A DNA stretch of 64,000 nucleotides, taken from assembly GCA_013398015.1 (NCBI GenBank), contig VZRR01012886.1, positions 33,010-97,009 on the forward strand, written 5' to 3'. Below, piece by piece: positions 1 to 9,870 of the stretch (position 1 is the stretch's first letter; each line of letters starts with the position of its first letter). Position numbers and translations under genes: made by a program. A model generated the notes under the pieces. The model worked only from the letters and a program-made list of their open reading frames with translations, was not told where the DNA came from and searched no databases. The DNA comes from Oreocharis arfaki. Its lineage: Eukaryota; Chordata; Aves; Passeriformes; Paramythiidae.

Positions 1-2460
1 GGGGCGGGTTGCAGACACCTGCAGTGGGGGATCAGGCTGGCCAAAGGCAGCAGCATCCTCTGACTGTAAGTTGGAGTAAATGCGGAGACTGGAGGGCTGA
101 GGAAGCCGGTTGCAGTCCTCTCCCCTCAGCAACAGGTTCCCCTCTGGGAAGAAACACTGTGAGGCACAGACACTGCACTTCCCTCTGCCTAGGCACGGCC
201 TGACACCTTCCCTATCCCTCTGGCGAGCTGCTTGAAGCACCCCTCCCCAAGAGCAGAGCTTAAATGCAGTGAGATGACAGGAAGCAGGCCAGTATGAGCA
301 AGTAGGGATGTGAGTGCTCTGCAGGTGCTGAGAGCCCCCCACACAGAGGATTTCGGCCCAAACCCAGCTGGGTTTCCCTTTGCACTTCACTATGAGCACT
401 TCTGTTCTTGCTCTTGCCGTAGGAAGGTACCCCTGCTTTGACATCGCTTGTTTTAACGCTCCCAACCACCATTTCTGGCCCCCAGCTGTAGGATTGGACG
501 CATTGCACGAGGAGAGGGCGGGACTGGGTCCCAAACTCATGTGTTTTGAGTCATGTCTCCTTGTCACTAACAGCATCAGAGGTGAGATGGGCATGGCCAT
601 TAAAGAAAGGACCACTTTAATTTAGTATTATCAACACTGAAGGAGCTTAATTAGAGCGCTTGCTCACTGGGCATGCTATCAAGCACATCTTTTCCCTTAG
701 TTTTAGTGGAGAAAATCTGCCTAAAGCAATAGTTATGGCTACGGCCACATATCCCCTATGCATGGTGTGAAATCCCCAAAGAGAGAGCCCTGCTGGCCCA
801 CCTTTATCTGAGAGCCTGGGAAAGTGGAGATGAACTGGTGAGCTTAGGGAAAACGGATAACCATGGGATGGCAAGTCACTACAAACCCAGAGTATGGAAA
901 TTGAAGCATCTTTGTGTTTAAAAATAAACAGGAAAATATGCAGAGTGTCTTTTTTTTTTTCCTGTCATATTTCACAGTGCGATCTAGCCTGTTAATGAAT
1001 AGGCATTTTTTTTTAAGTAGAGCTTTCCAAAGGAAGAGAAGATCTACGGATAATGCCATTGATGTAGCAAAAGAAAATCTCTTCAACAATGGGGCCTTTC
1101 TAGAATTCTGCGCCAAACTTCTTGGACACTCTTGCCAGCAGAAAAACGAAAGAGTTAAAAGTGAATCCCACGTGGTCTCAGAGAAAGAGAAGGCTACTGG
1201 GTGTAAATTCATAGGCTGGTTAGCACGTCTGAGTTAGGGCTGTCTTTTAAAAAAGAGTAATTCATATTTTGCTCTGTCTCAAAATAGAAGGAAGCTGCAA
1301 GAACTCCTGCAGGCGATAGGACTGCGATGAAGCTGTTAAATTCTGGCATCAGCTTGGTGCAGGGCTATGTCAGGGCAATTAGAGCTGCACCATGCTGCAC
1401 TGTGCAGTACCACTGTCAGCCTTAATCTGCACACTGATGGGCAGCACAAAATCCAAGTTACAGCCCACAGGAAGCACAACCAGTGAACCCATATTGCTTT
1501 GACAGTTGCACTCATCTAGAAATAATGCAAAACGCTATTTAGATGTATACATCACGACCCTGTGCTCTAGGAAGAAAACAATCTAATGAGGGGCTGGGAG
1601 ACTCCTTGCAGAAAACAAGCAGCAAAGACATCGGTGGGAGTGGGATTTTTTCATCCCTTCCTTTTAGAATTCCTCGTATTTTATCCTGTTGGAGCGCCGT
1701 GTTGGGGTTGGTTTCACCAAGCTGTTCTTTGCCTTTACAGCCTCACTGAAGAACTTGAAAATAGATGGAAAACTCTTCCAAGAAGTGAGTTCATGGCGTT
1801 CTGTACCTGCAAAACACAAAGGTGACAGTTTAACTAGGGGTTGTTCTGTGACTTGCTGGCTGTTCACAGGAAAAATGCTCCATAAAATACAAAAGTGCAA
1901 AACCTGGGGAAGCCACCCAGCTGTTTGCAGCTGGTCTGAAGGGAGCCTGGAGAGAGTCAGGTCTGTCCTGCTGCTGAGCTCTGGGGCAGCTGGACAGGAG
2001 CAACTGCACACACATGCAGACAGACACATGCACAAACATAAACATGTGCACATGCATGGCCACCCATACCACAAGTCAGAGATCCTCAACATGTCTCATA
2101 TCTGGGAAAAAAATACCCCAAAGCACCTGGCTAATAAAAGCTTCATTGAAGCACCTCATCTATCTGACCTTGGGAAAAAGAAAGTGTCTACTTTTCAGGC
2201 ATACTTTGTACTATTTATTTTTCATTTTATACTGCTCTTACCCTGGCATATGCATTTTCAAGTGAAAGAGAACACTTGATCTGAACTACATCTCATGCAT
2301 CTCGAAGGCATCCTTTGTGCACCCGCTCCCCACAGATAATACTGAGACAGTAAAGTGGGCCTTTCCTGTTTATATCTTCCCTCTGCGCATAGATTTACCT
2401 CTGTATTTCGGCGGGTGCTTCTATTGTTTTGCAAGTGTCTTCCTCAACACATAGTCCATT
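1..2460. other. Non-coding unique sequence
   Basis: No recognisable gene or interspersed repeat is visible here. Local features are a T run at about 949-961, a degenerate CA/TG-rich patch at about 2005-2060 and two exon-like splice-site pairs on the plus strand (486-581 and 1741-1784, treated under findings). The longest open frame, about 1689-2279 plus, runs through the CA-rich patch, shows no recognisable domain and starts at a non-ATG codon. I regard it as a chance frame. Confidence 0.6.
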
Positions 2461-3389
2461 TGCTTTATTTAAACAACCACCCCCCCTCTCCTTCCCCCAC
2501 AACCAACCCCCAAAACAAAACCAAGACAATGAAGATAGGGAGCCAAGGGGTGTGAAAGAGTTGGGACCTCTTCCTGGGTAACCCAATTATGCAGAGATGC
2601 TGCCTGGTAGTCTTTCGATCCTGGGCCTCTGTTTGATACTTTAACATTGTTAATGATAATTCTTTAGTCTGTAATAGTAGGTCATTGCTATGGTTACTCT
2701 ACAATGGTGCAACACTTCACTTTCCCCTTCAGCTATTCGTTGAGACCCAGTAACCACATTTGTTGCCTAGCAACAGTTCTGTGACAGTATCACAATCTGG
2801 GGGTGACAACAATAAGGGACACAGTGGCCACAGCCTACCAGGTGGAGAGGGATGCAGTCCAGGGTGGATGATGGTCCCTGCAGGATGCAGGGTGGCCATC
2901 AGTCCCTGGGGATACGGGGTGGCTGCTCTGGCATGGCATTTGCTGCGCACCCACCTTCACATCCCTGTCAGGACCCTATCAGGACACTCCTCTCTATGCA
3001 CCCATCCATGGAGCATCCTTGGTGGGTCCATGCACACTGTCCCCACCAGAAAGTCTTTGATGGAGCCACTACCTGTCATACAGAACGCCCCTGCTCCCTC
3101 AAAGGCAGCCATCACACAAACAAAAAAATACTCTAAAAACCCCTCTCTGGAAAGACACTACTTCCCACACAAAGAGATGTTTTTGTACAAAGAGCATCCA
3201 TGTCATGTGCACATAGAGATATTCCTCCCCCTCTCCACATTCATTGTATGGAGACAATTCATGACATCTTCCAGAAATTTCCTGCATGCTCCTTTTATAC
3301 AAATGCTTTCCACCCTCAAATTCACCCATCACCCATTCACCCAGAAATTCTCTTTGCTGAGAGGCAATCCATCCTATCAAGTGTTGCAC
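2461..3389. other. Non-coding sequence, C/A-rich on the plus strand
   Basis: A C-rich tract lies at about 2476-2516. From about 2790 to 3400 the plus strand is rich in C and A, which lowers the density of T-starting stop codons. That explains an open frame of about 215 codons (2760-3407) that begins at TTG, has no recognisable domain and ends inside a CR1 tail. X-box-like motifs are annotated separately. No gene is supported. Confidence 0.55.
2762..2774. promoter_or_regulatory. Perfect RFX-type X-box palindrome
   Basis: The 13-bp sequence GTTGCCTAGCAAC is a perfect palindrome around one central base. It satisfies the RFX-family X-box consensus GTNRCC-N(0-3)-RGYAAC with a one-base spacer. A weaker related site, ATTGCTATGGTTAC, lies 65 bp upstream at 2684-2697. 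RFX factors bind such sites in promoters and enhancers of ciliary, neuronal and immune genes. The motif match is seen directly; actual binding is inference. Confidence 0.45.
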
Positions 3390-3466
3390 TTGGCAGTGCT
3401 GGGTTAAGAGTTGGACTCTGTGATCTCAAAGGTCATGTCCGACATAAAAGTTGCTATGATTCTACC
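3390..3466 (+). mobile_element. CR1 LINE 3' tail fragment
   Basis: The stretch carries the diagnostic order of an avian CR1 3' untranslated end: GGGTTAAGAGTTGGACT, then TGTGATCTCAAAGGTC, then a tail ending CTATGATTCTA. CR1 is the dominant LINE of birds; most copies are 5'-truncated, as this one is. It lies in sense on the plus strand with several substitutions, so it is an old inactive fragment. The 5' boundary is approximate. Confidence 0.8.
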
Positions 3467-5330
3467 CTGCAGGTGGCTTTCAATACAGATCACCTATCCC
3501 ATCCCCTACAGGCCACCCCATAGCAATATTCATCAAGACTTGCTCCTCACCTCGGAAACACAGAGGTGGCGCAACACAGGAGGAGGACAAAGCTTCCCTT
3601 CCAGCAAAACCTGCAGCCTAGCAGACATGTCCCTGAGGTTATGGGTTGGCTCAGTATACTCTGACTGCGCACTGCCACCACGCACACACAAGTCATCTAC
3701 CAAAGCTGATTTTATGGAGGGATAGGCTGTCCTAGCACACGTAAGGACACTCCTGCACAGGTGCTTCACCTCCTTCTCACACGCACGTGTCACAGCATAT
3801 GGTAAACACCACTTTGAGCACTGAAGGCAAAGCACCTTTCCGTGTGGCTTTCTGATCCCTATACAGACATTTCTAACACAAACACATCTTTCTCACTTCT
3901 GCCTGCCTACATCTCTGCCTTGATTGCAATAATCCTCATTAGTATCCACTGGATAAATTAGAAGAAAATATAGGCTGTGAATACTGTATAGTTTTTTCTC
4001 CCCTTCCTTCCTTTTTCATCAACAACCTTCCTCCTCTGTGAAAGGGCCATCCAGAAACAAAAAAACCCCAAAACCCAGTAAGTTTCTGAAGCCTCCCTGT
4101 CTCTTTCTTCATCCTGCCTTCTCCCATGCACTTTCCTCATGTCCTCAGGAGAGATCATGCTCACATTCACTAGTGTTACTGAAACTGATTAACCTACAGC
4201 TTTCCTGTGGCAACTCCTCTCAACCCACTCTTCTCAAAAAACAATTCAAGCTTTGAGTCTAGAGGGACTCAATGATTCAGCAGTCTAAAGCAATTTTAAC
4301 ACTCCCTATTTTCCCTTTCCTAGTAACAATCTTACTGGCAGATGAACAATTTCCCTGGTGATAAAATCACTACAATGGATATTTAGTTTCCAGGATTATG
4401 ATGATTCTTTGCTTGATTAATACTGCAATAAGAAAAGCTTGCTAAGTATCTGCCTTGGCCCTTTATAGTCATTTTTAAAGGTCAAATTTTGCCCTTATGT
4501 ATTCACATTCAGCTACTACTAAAGGGAGAGCCCTAAAAATTTAACATTGCACAGAATATGCATTTATGATTTATATAGCAAAGGCTTGAAAAATTCAACT
4601 GAACCAAGTGGAATTATGTCCTAAGGGTGTGAACAGATTTGGCCATAAGATTTTGCCAGAGGAAGAATATCATTGATGACTGCAATCTCATTTGTGTATT
4701 TAGTAGTACACAGATCTAAATTAAATGCATGAAGAGCCATCTATTTTTTGACAGAAAGAATAATTTTTAAGAGACAGACAGTAAGAAGCAGTTGTTCTAA
4801 AGCCAAGGTCCTCTGAGATACATATTCTTAGTGCTCACTAATTTCAACAGCCGTGATGATAAACCACATGGTTCAATATATTGTATTAATTGATGGGCTG
4901 TTGCACAGCATGTAGTGATTTCAGATATTAATTCTTTGAGAAATCTTAGGAGCATGCTGCATGGAAAAGATATAAAAAACCTGTTAAGGGTGGGAAACAG
5001 CTAGAATATTCTAAAATATGCAAAGGCTACAACTGCAGAATAAAAAAGTATAAATCCCTCCTAGTCCCAGCCCCACCGAGAGAAATGACAGAAATGTCAA
5101 AAAGCAAACTAACCTCCCAACTGCCAGCATGGAGAGATGTAGAGAGAAATTAATATCTATTTTAACATGTGCATAACATCATTGGAAAGGAGCTCCAAAG
5201 AGATGGTGGAACCAATAGTGTGTGAGGTAAAATGAATAATGACTGTAAAACAGTGAACAAGTTCCAGAATCAATTTACCAAGCACCACAAAGAGATATAT
5301 ATATAATTAGAAATAGTGAAGACTTGCCAA
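3467..5330. other. Non-coding unique sequence
   Basis: No gene, RNA or clear repeat is visible. The stretch from 3860 to 4260 is pyrimidine-rich on the plus strand; from 4270 to about 4990 the sequence is AT-rich. Sequence just upstream of 5331 may be further decayed CR1, but I cannot align it with confidence. Confidence 0.5.
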
Positions 5331-5580
5331 TACAGTTGTTGATACGAAAAAACAGGTAAGGGAATACTTCTAAAAATTCCATATTCAAATCATCAGGTCT
5401 GGATGACATGCATATGTGGGTCTTCAGGGAATCAGTTAATGAACTTACTGGACTACTGGCAATTATTTCTGAGAATTCATGTACAATCAGGTAGGCACTA
5501 GAGGACTGGGGTGGGGATGAGAAGAAAAAAATTCCAATTTGAGAAAAGGAGAATTAATTGAAACTAACTACCACACATAA
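5331..5580 (+). mobile_element. Ancient CR1-like LINE remnant (reverse-transcriptase ORF2)
   Basis: Reading the plus strand from about 5362 gives a peptide containing SIFKSSGLDDMHMWVFRES, followed by NELTGLLAIISEN before a stop. This matches the CR1 ORF2 pattern in which the 'SGLDDMHPWVLRELA' region of the reverse-transcriptase domain is followed by 'SIIFEKSW'. A little downstream, near 5500, the frame shifts and a piece resembling 'EDWKKA' of the same protein appears. The copy is heavily substituted and frameshifted, with no intact flanks, so it is an old, dead insertion. It could belong to an older CR1/L3-type subfamily rather than a young avian one. Strand is clear; boundaries are not. Confidence 0.75.
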
Positions 5581-6040
5581 AATTCATGTCTGAGTATTGG
5601 TAAAGAAAGATTAACATTAATTAAAGAGATTAACATGATAGAAAAATCACAAGCACCTTTAGGATAACAGCAGACACAACAGGCTCAAACTTGACAAAAA
5701 AAAGATAAAAACCAAAGTGCACTGAATAACAAAAATCAGCAGGTGAGAGACTTATCCATTGCTGTGTTTTCCACAAAGGACAACTTGGCAACCTTGGGGC
5801 AGTGGAAACCAATGTAATCACTTAAAATGGATTATGAACTTCACTTCTCTAATGCTCTGCTCTTCACTTTCACATCAGTTGCTTTACGCCAGTCAAGGGG
5901 CCTCCGAACACTTGAGATCTATGGTAATGCAGCTCCCAAATGTGTGCTGCCATGCCTGTGCTGGCTCTAGCTGCCGGCAGCATGTCCACCAGCACCTACA
6001 GCACACAGGGTATCTCTACAGGGTCCGAACTTAGCATCTT
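5581..6040. other. Non-coding sequence, possible further LINE decay
   Basis: The sequence continues directly from the CR1-like remnant and is AT-rich to about 5830. It may hold more degenerate LINE sequence, but nothing alignable by eye. No gene is seen. Confidence 0.4.
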
Positions 6041-6105
6041 ATCTCATCTCATCTCATCTCATCTCATCTCATCTCATCTCATCTCATCTCATCTCATCTC
6101 ATCTC
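6041..6105 (+). repeat. (ATCTC)13 pentanucleotide microsatellite
   Basis: Thirteen uninterrupted copies of ATCTC are visible, preceded by one imperfect copy (ATCTT). Perfect pentanucleotide arrays of this length are usually length-polymorphic. It lies in unique sequence. Confidence 0.98.
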
Positions 6106-6439
6106 ACAGATGCAGAGTTATGCCTCACCCATTGTACATTATCTCAGACTCTAGGAAATGGGCACTGGCACACTTTCGGGGAAGTTGTTAAAGCATTGAG
6201 AAGACAAATAATAAGTAATAATACGGGGTTGAAAATACACCTACAAAGTCCCAGAGGGACTGGTACCTGGATTCAAGTCTTTTAAATGTGGTTATTAGTC
6301 ATCTGAAAGAATATTGAGAGTATAGATATTGAATGCAGAAATAGGATATGGAATAGAAGATAATACAAACATAAGAAGGAACAAAGAAATAATAATTAAA
6401 AGGGCAGGCTAAATGGGTAGGAAAAATAGAGAAGAGGAA

Positions 6440-6960
6440 AAGCAAAGATTGAAACTGGGACTGGTGCCTGCAGGGGTGGCCATGCAATATGACTGTGTGA
6501 ACGATCCTGATGGCCATTTGCACACATGCATGGCAAAGGCATTTGTACTGTGTTCCCTTTCCACTCAGGAAAAGCAGCTCTCCACCTAGCAAGGCTGACA
6601 AACTCCTCTGTCTGAAACCAGAGTGTCAGGAGAGAGAAGAGCTCTGCAATCACCGTAATTCACTCTTGCAGAGCGATTACTGGCTGTGCAGGACAAAGGT
6701 GCCCTCCTACAGCGCCTGCCCACTGTGTCAGACAAAAGCCTCCTCCCGCGGTGCTCAGAAGATGCACAGCACAATGGTGGCCCCCCGCCGCGTTTACAAG
6801 ATGTGCGGGACAAAGGCTTCCTATGTTGCACAGGAGCTGGGACAGATCTTCATACATGCCTCAGCACTGAAATATTTCTGCAGAGAAAAGTTTCCAGGTT
6901 GAAAAGCTTCTCCAGAGATACTAGCCACAGGGCTGACCTCGGGTCTGCTTCTCTAAGCGG
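6440..6960. repeat. GC-rich island with decayed 39-bp tandem repeat and hairpin
   Basis: This island is clearly richer in G+C and CpG than its AT-rich flanks. Four adjacent 39-bp units can be laid out at 6685, 6724, 6763 and 6802; three of them begin TGTG, and GACAAA appears at the same offset in units 1, 2 and 4. Just upstream is a perfect 9-bp inverted repeat, GCTCTGCAA at 6641-6649 and TTGCAGAGC at 6666-6674, with a 16-nt loop. The unit is a multiple of three, so one plus-strand frame (6510-6902) shows a 13-residue period starting LC or MC. I have no homology for that peptide and treat the feature as a degenerate minisatellite. Confidence 0.6.
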
Positions 6961-9435
6961 CAGCTCATCTCTAAATAGCGGGGGCTTCAAAATGAATTAA
7001 GGGTGTTCCACGCCTTGGGGTTTAGTCCCCATTGGGATGGAGAATTCTGCTGCTCTTCAACAAGAGCTTGTTCAGCAGAGTTTGCTCCCTATGATCATGG
7101 TCTGCACTGAGGCCCTGTCATGCTGCAAAATGCCAATGTGAGCAGCTTAGCCATCTTGTCAGTAGACAGTGGCAGTGGTTGCTTTAACATGTAGGATTCA
7201 AGCTACATACATAAAAAGCACTCAGTCTTACAAAAACTTGATTTAAATGGTTCAGAGATTGAAATACAGACTTTTGCAGGCATTTGCAGGAATGGAAACA
7301 CTTTAAACATTATTAAACATGAGAAGCAACACAATTCATTCCTCCTTTACACATAAACTAACACAGAAGCCAACTCCATCTGACCTGGGTAGACAAATGT
7401 GATAGACCTTTCAGAAAGGATTTTTTCTCCTGAAAGTTATGAATCAATGGAAATTTATTTCTTTCTCACGTTATCCACACACACACTGAAGAACTTATTT
7501 AATTCTTAGGTATTCAGTTCTGCAATCCTGTAACTCTGTAGCAACGTAGCAATACTGTCCAAATATGCACTTACATGTGAGAAAGGGATGCTTCCTGCCT
7601 GTCCTGCATACATCTTTCTGTACACTAAGAAATTACTTATGTATCACAAAGCTATTTCTGAACAGGAATTTAGCTTTTTTTTACCCTTGAGTGCATCAGA
7701 TATTATCAAGTATGACAAAACTCCTTTTAATTTGTACAGTTTCTTAAAATTCCTTTATCCTGTTGATCTGCATGGGAAGAAATTATTGTGTTTTTTCTGA
7801 CAATTTTGGTCTACTGATGTAAATGTCCAGGTCTCAAACTCCAAAACAGAAGAAGCTCCCGGAGCATCAACAGGCAAGCTAAGGAAAAAGGAGATTAAAA
7901 AAATGCGTCTTGCCTAAAATCACTCAATAGCTCCGACAAGGAAAATGAGAGCTTCAGGAAAAATAGTGAATGAGTCCAATAGCTCAAGAACTTTGAGATC
8001 CAATGACCTCAGGAGTTTTTGCATAAGCAGTTCTACATACCACAATGGTAAAGAAAGGTTAAAAGCTAAGGCAAAATTAAGATATAATCGGAACACCAAT
8101 TAATGAAATGAAAGCAGTAATTTCTGAGGGGACATAAAAAAAACCCCAACCCCAAACCAATCCCCAAACTTTGATGTGTTTAGTTTGGTTAAGAAGTAAT
8201 CATTTGTGGAGTCAGGGGCATGATAATAATCTAAAAGTAACTGTGTAGGGAAATTAATTCTTTGGAGAAGCCAAGAGGGAAGAAACAACAATTTGAAGAA
8301 ATGAAATACAGCTTATTGAGTGGGCTTAGACACATAATAAACTGGTTAAGACTCAATATTCATGTAAGAAAAATCATGGCAATGCTGGAGACTAGACGAC
8401 ACATACTGAAGAAATTTTCTACTTAGTTACTATCTACTGTGACACAAACCAGTCCTTATTTTTGTTGGACATGTATTATCTATAATAATCTTTAGTGGGA
8501 TGATGAAAACAGAGCAACAAGCATCCTACCAACCCAGAAAAAAGATCACCTCTGAACTCCCATACTTGCAATTGGCTTTTCTTCCACTCCTTGTTTACAG
8601 CCCACAAACTTCCCACAAGAAGCAAGCGGTTAAAAATAGTGGAAAAAAAAAGCATTTCCAGAGACAGAAGACTTACAGGATCTCAGGCTGTGGGCTGGCC
8701 TGAATTGCTGCTCAGGGGTAAACAGTCCTGAAAAGCAAACTTGTTCTTGGGTCCAAAATTTCACAGTCTTTTGCACAAACAGGCAGAAATGCAGGCAAAT
8801 AGGCAAACTTATGTAGGGCTGGTCCTATCTATGCAACGAATACAGTGAGAGTATCTGGCCATGGACATAGGCAGAAAAGACCAGATGTGGCAGGTGGATC
8901 CAGACCCTGGGAATCCCCAGCTGAAAATGAGATTCTCAGGAGGCATCATTTCCCCAAACACCACTCCAAGGTGATGTCCCTCATAGCCCCACTTTCAGGA
9001 GGGCACTGGGAGAGACTCAGACACCCACCACAAGGCCAAGACAGAGTCAGGCAAGCGAGCTGATGCCAGCAAGTTGAGGTTATAGCAATCCAAAATTGCC
9101 CTGGGATATTAGCTGTTCCAAGGGAACTGTGGGGATGGAATGGAGATGTACAAATGCCATCTTGTGATGCTCAGGGGTTGATGTGCTCCATCAGTGTTAT
9201 AGCATCCCACCCACTGCCAGCTGACCCAGATGTGCAGTGTGTGTGTGTGACTGAACAACACTCTCAGGGGCTGAATTTCCAATGCAATGAATTTCTGCAG
9301 AAGAGCAAGCCATTTCCCTGAAGAAAGGATCCAGTAAAGATGTACTCAGTATCATACAACTACAGATTTTAAAACTCATGTTAAAATGGTGTAGCATGCA
9401 GAGGGAAGTAGGCAGGGTTTGAAACTATTTATATT
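6961..9435. other. Non-coding unique sequence
   Basis: AT-rich unique sequence with no recognisable gene or transposon. A short (GT)n tract of about seven units lies near 9237-9249. The region 8845-9065 is more GC-rich and contains a short open frame without recognisable similarity. Confidence 0.55.
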
Positions 9436-9519
9436 GATAGATCTGTGTATCTCTCTATGGTCATCTTTATACAATCTTCATGTATCTCCATCTATATAGT
9501 ATCTCTATCAACAACACTG

Positions 9520-9571
<52 letters not shown>

Positions 9572-9592
9572 CCCCTCCATCTATCTCTTCAT
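9436..9592 (+). repeat. (CTAT)n tetranucleotide microsatellite with degenerate flanks
   Basis: A perfect CTAT array runs from 9521 to about 9571, roughly twelve to thirteen units. Imperfect ATCT/TATC-rich sequence extends to either side, from about 9436 to 9592, indicating an older and longer array that has partly decayed. Confidence 0.95.
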
Positions 9593-9738
9593 ATCCGTAA
9601 CTCCACCCTTATCTGCATGTGAAGACAAGTATAAAAATTCCTTACCTGATAAATGCAAGGTGGGATACTCAGGTTACATCTTACAAAGTTATTTTTGGGC
9701 TAAGAACATACCTATGGAAGGTGCAGGATCTCACTAAT

Positions 9739-9870
9739 GGAAGTTAAGAATAGGTTAGACAACCACCTCTTAGGCTTAATATGGGTATAGCTGAGCTCAC
9801 CCTGGGCAATGTGGACAAATTAAGTAACTTCATGAGTTTCTTTCTATCCAGCCCTGTCTTCTATGTGACT
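9739..9870 (+). mobile_element. CR1 LINE 3' end fragment
   Basis: The sequence follows the avian CR1 3' end step by step: GGAAGTTAAGAATAGGTTAG, then ACAACCACCTCTTAGG, a GGGTATAGCTG-like core, then CTTCATGAG and TCTATCCAGCCCTGTCTTCT, finishing with TATGTGACT in place of the terminal TATGATTCT repeats. It is in sense on the plus strand, 5'-truncated and moderately diverged. This is one of the clearest CR1 pieces in the window. Confidence 0.88.

Noticed and set aside
914..1237. Open frame with a basic KRR motif and helix-like peptide (about 1010-1210), considered as a neuropeptide-like exon
   Set aside because: I could match it to no hormone or other family, the donor site is poor, and frames of this length are expected by chance.
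1689..2279. Plus-strand open frame of about 196 codons
   Set aside because: It starts at a non-ATG codon, passes through a CA-rich low-complexity patch giving H/M/K-rich sequence, and has no recognisable similarity. Only the short splice-bounded part is kept as a finding.
2760..3407. Plus-strand open frame of about 215 codons
   Set aside because: It starts at TTG, is driven by C/A-rich composition with few stop codons, shows no recognisable domain and ends inside a CR1 tail.
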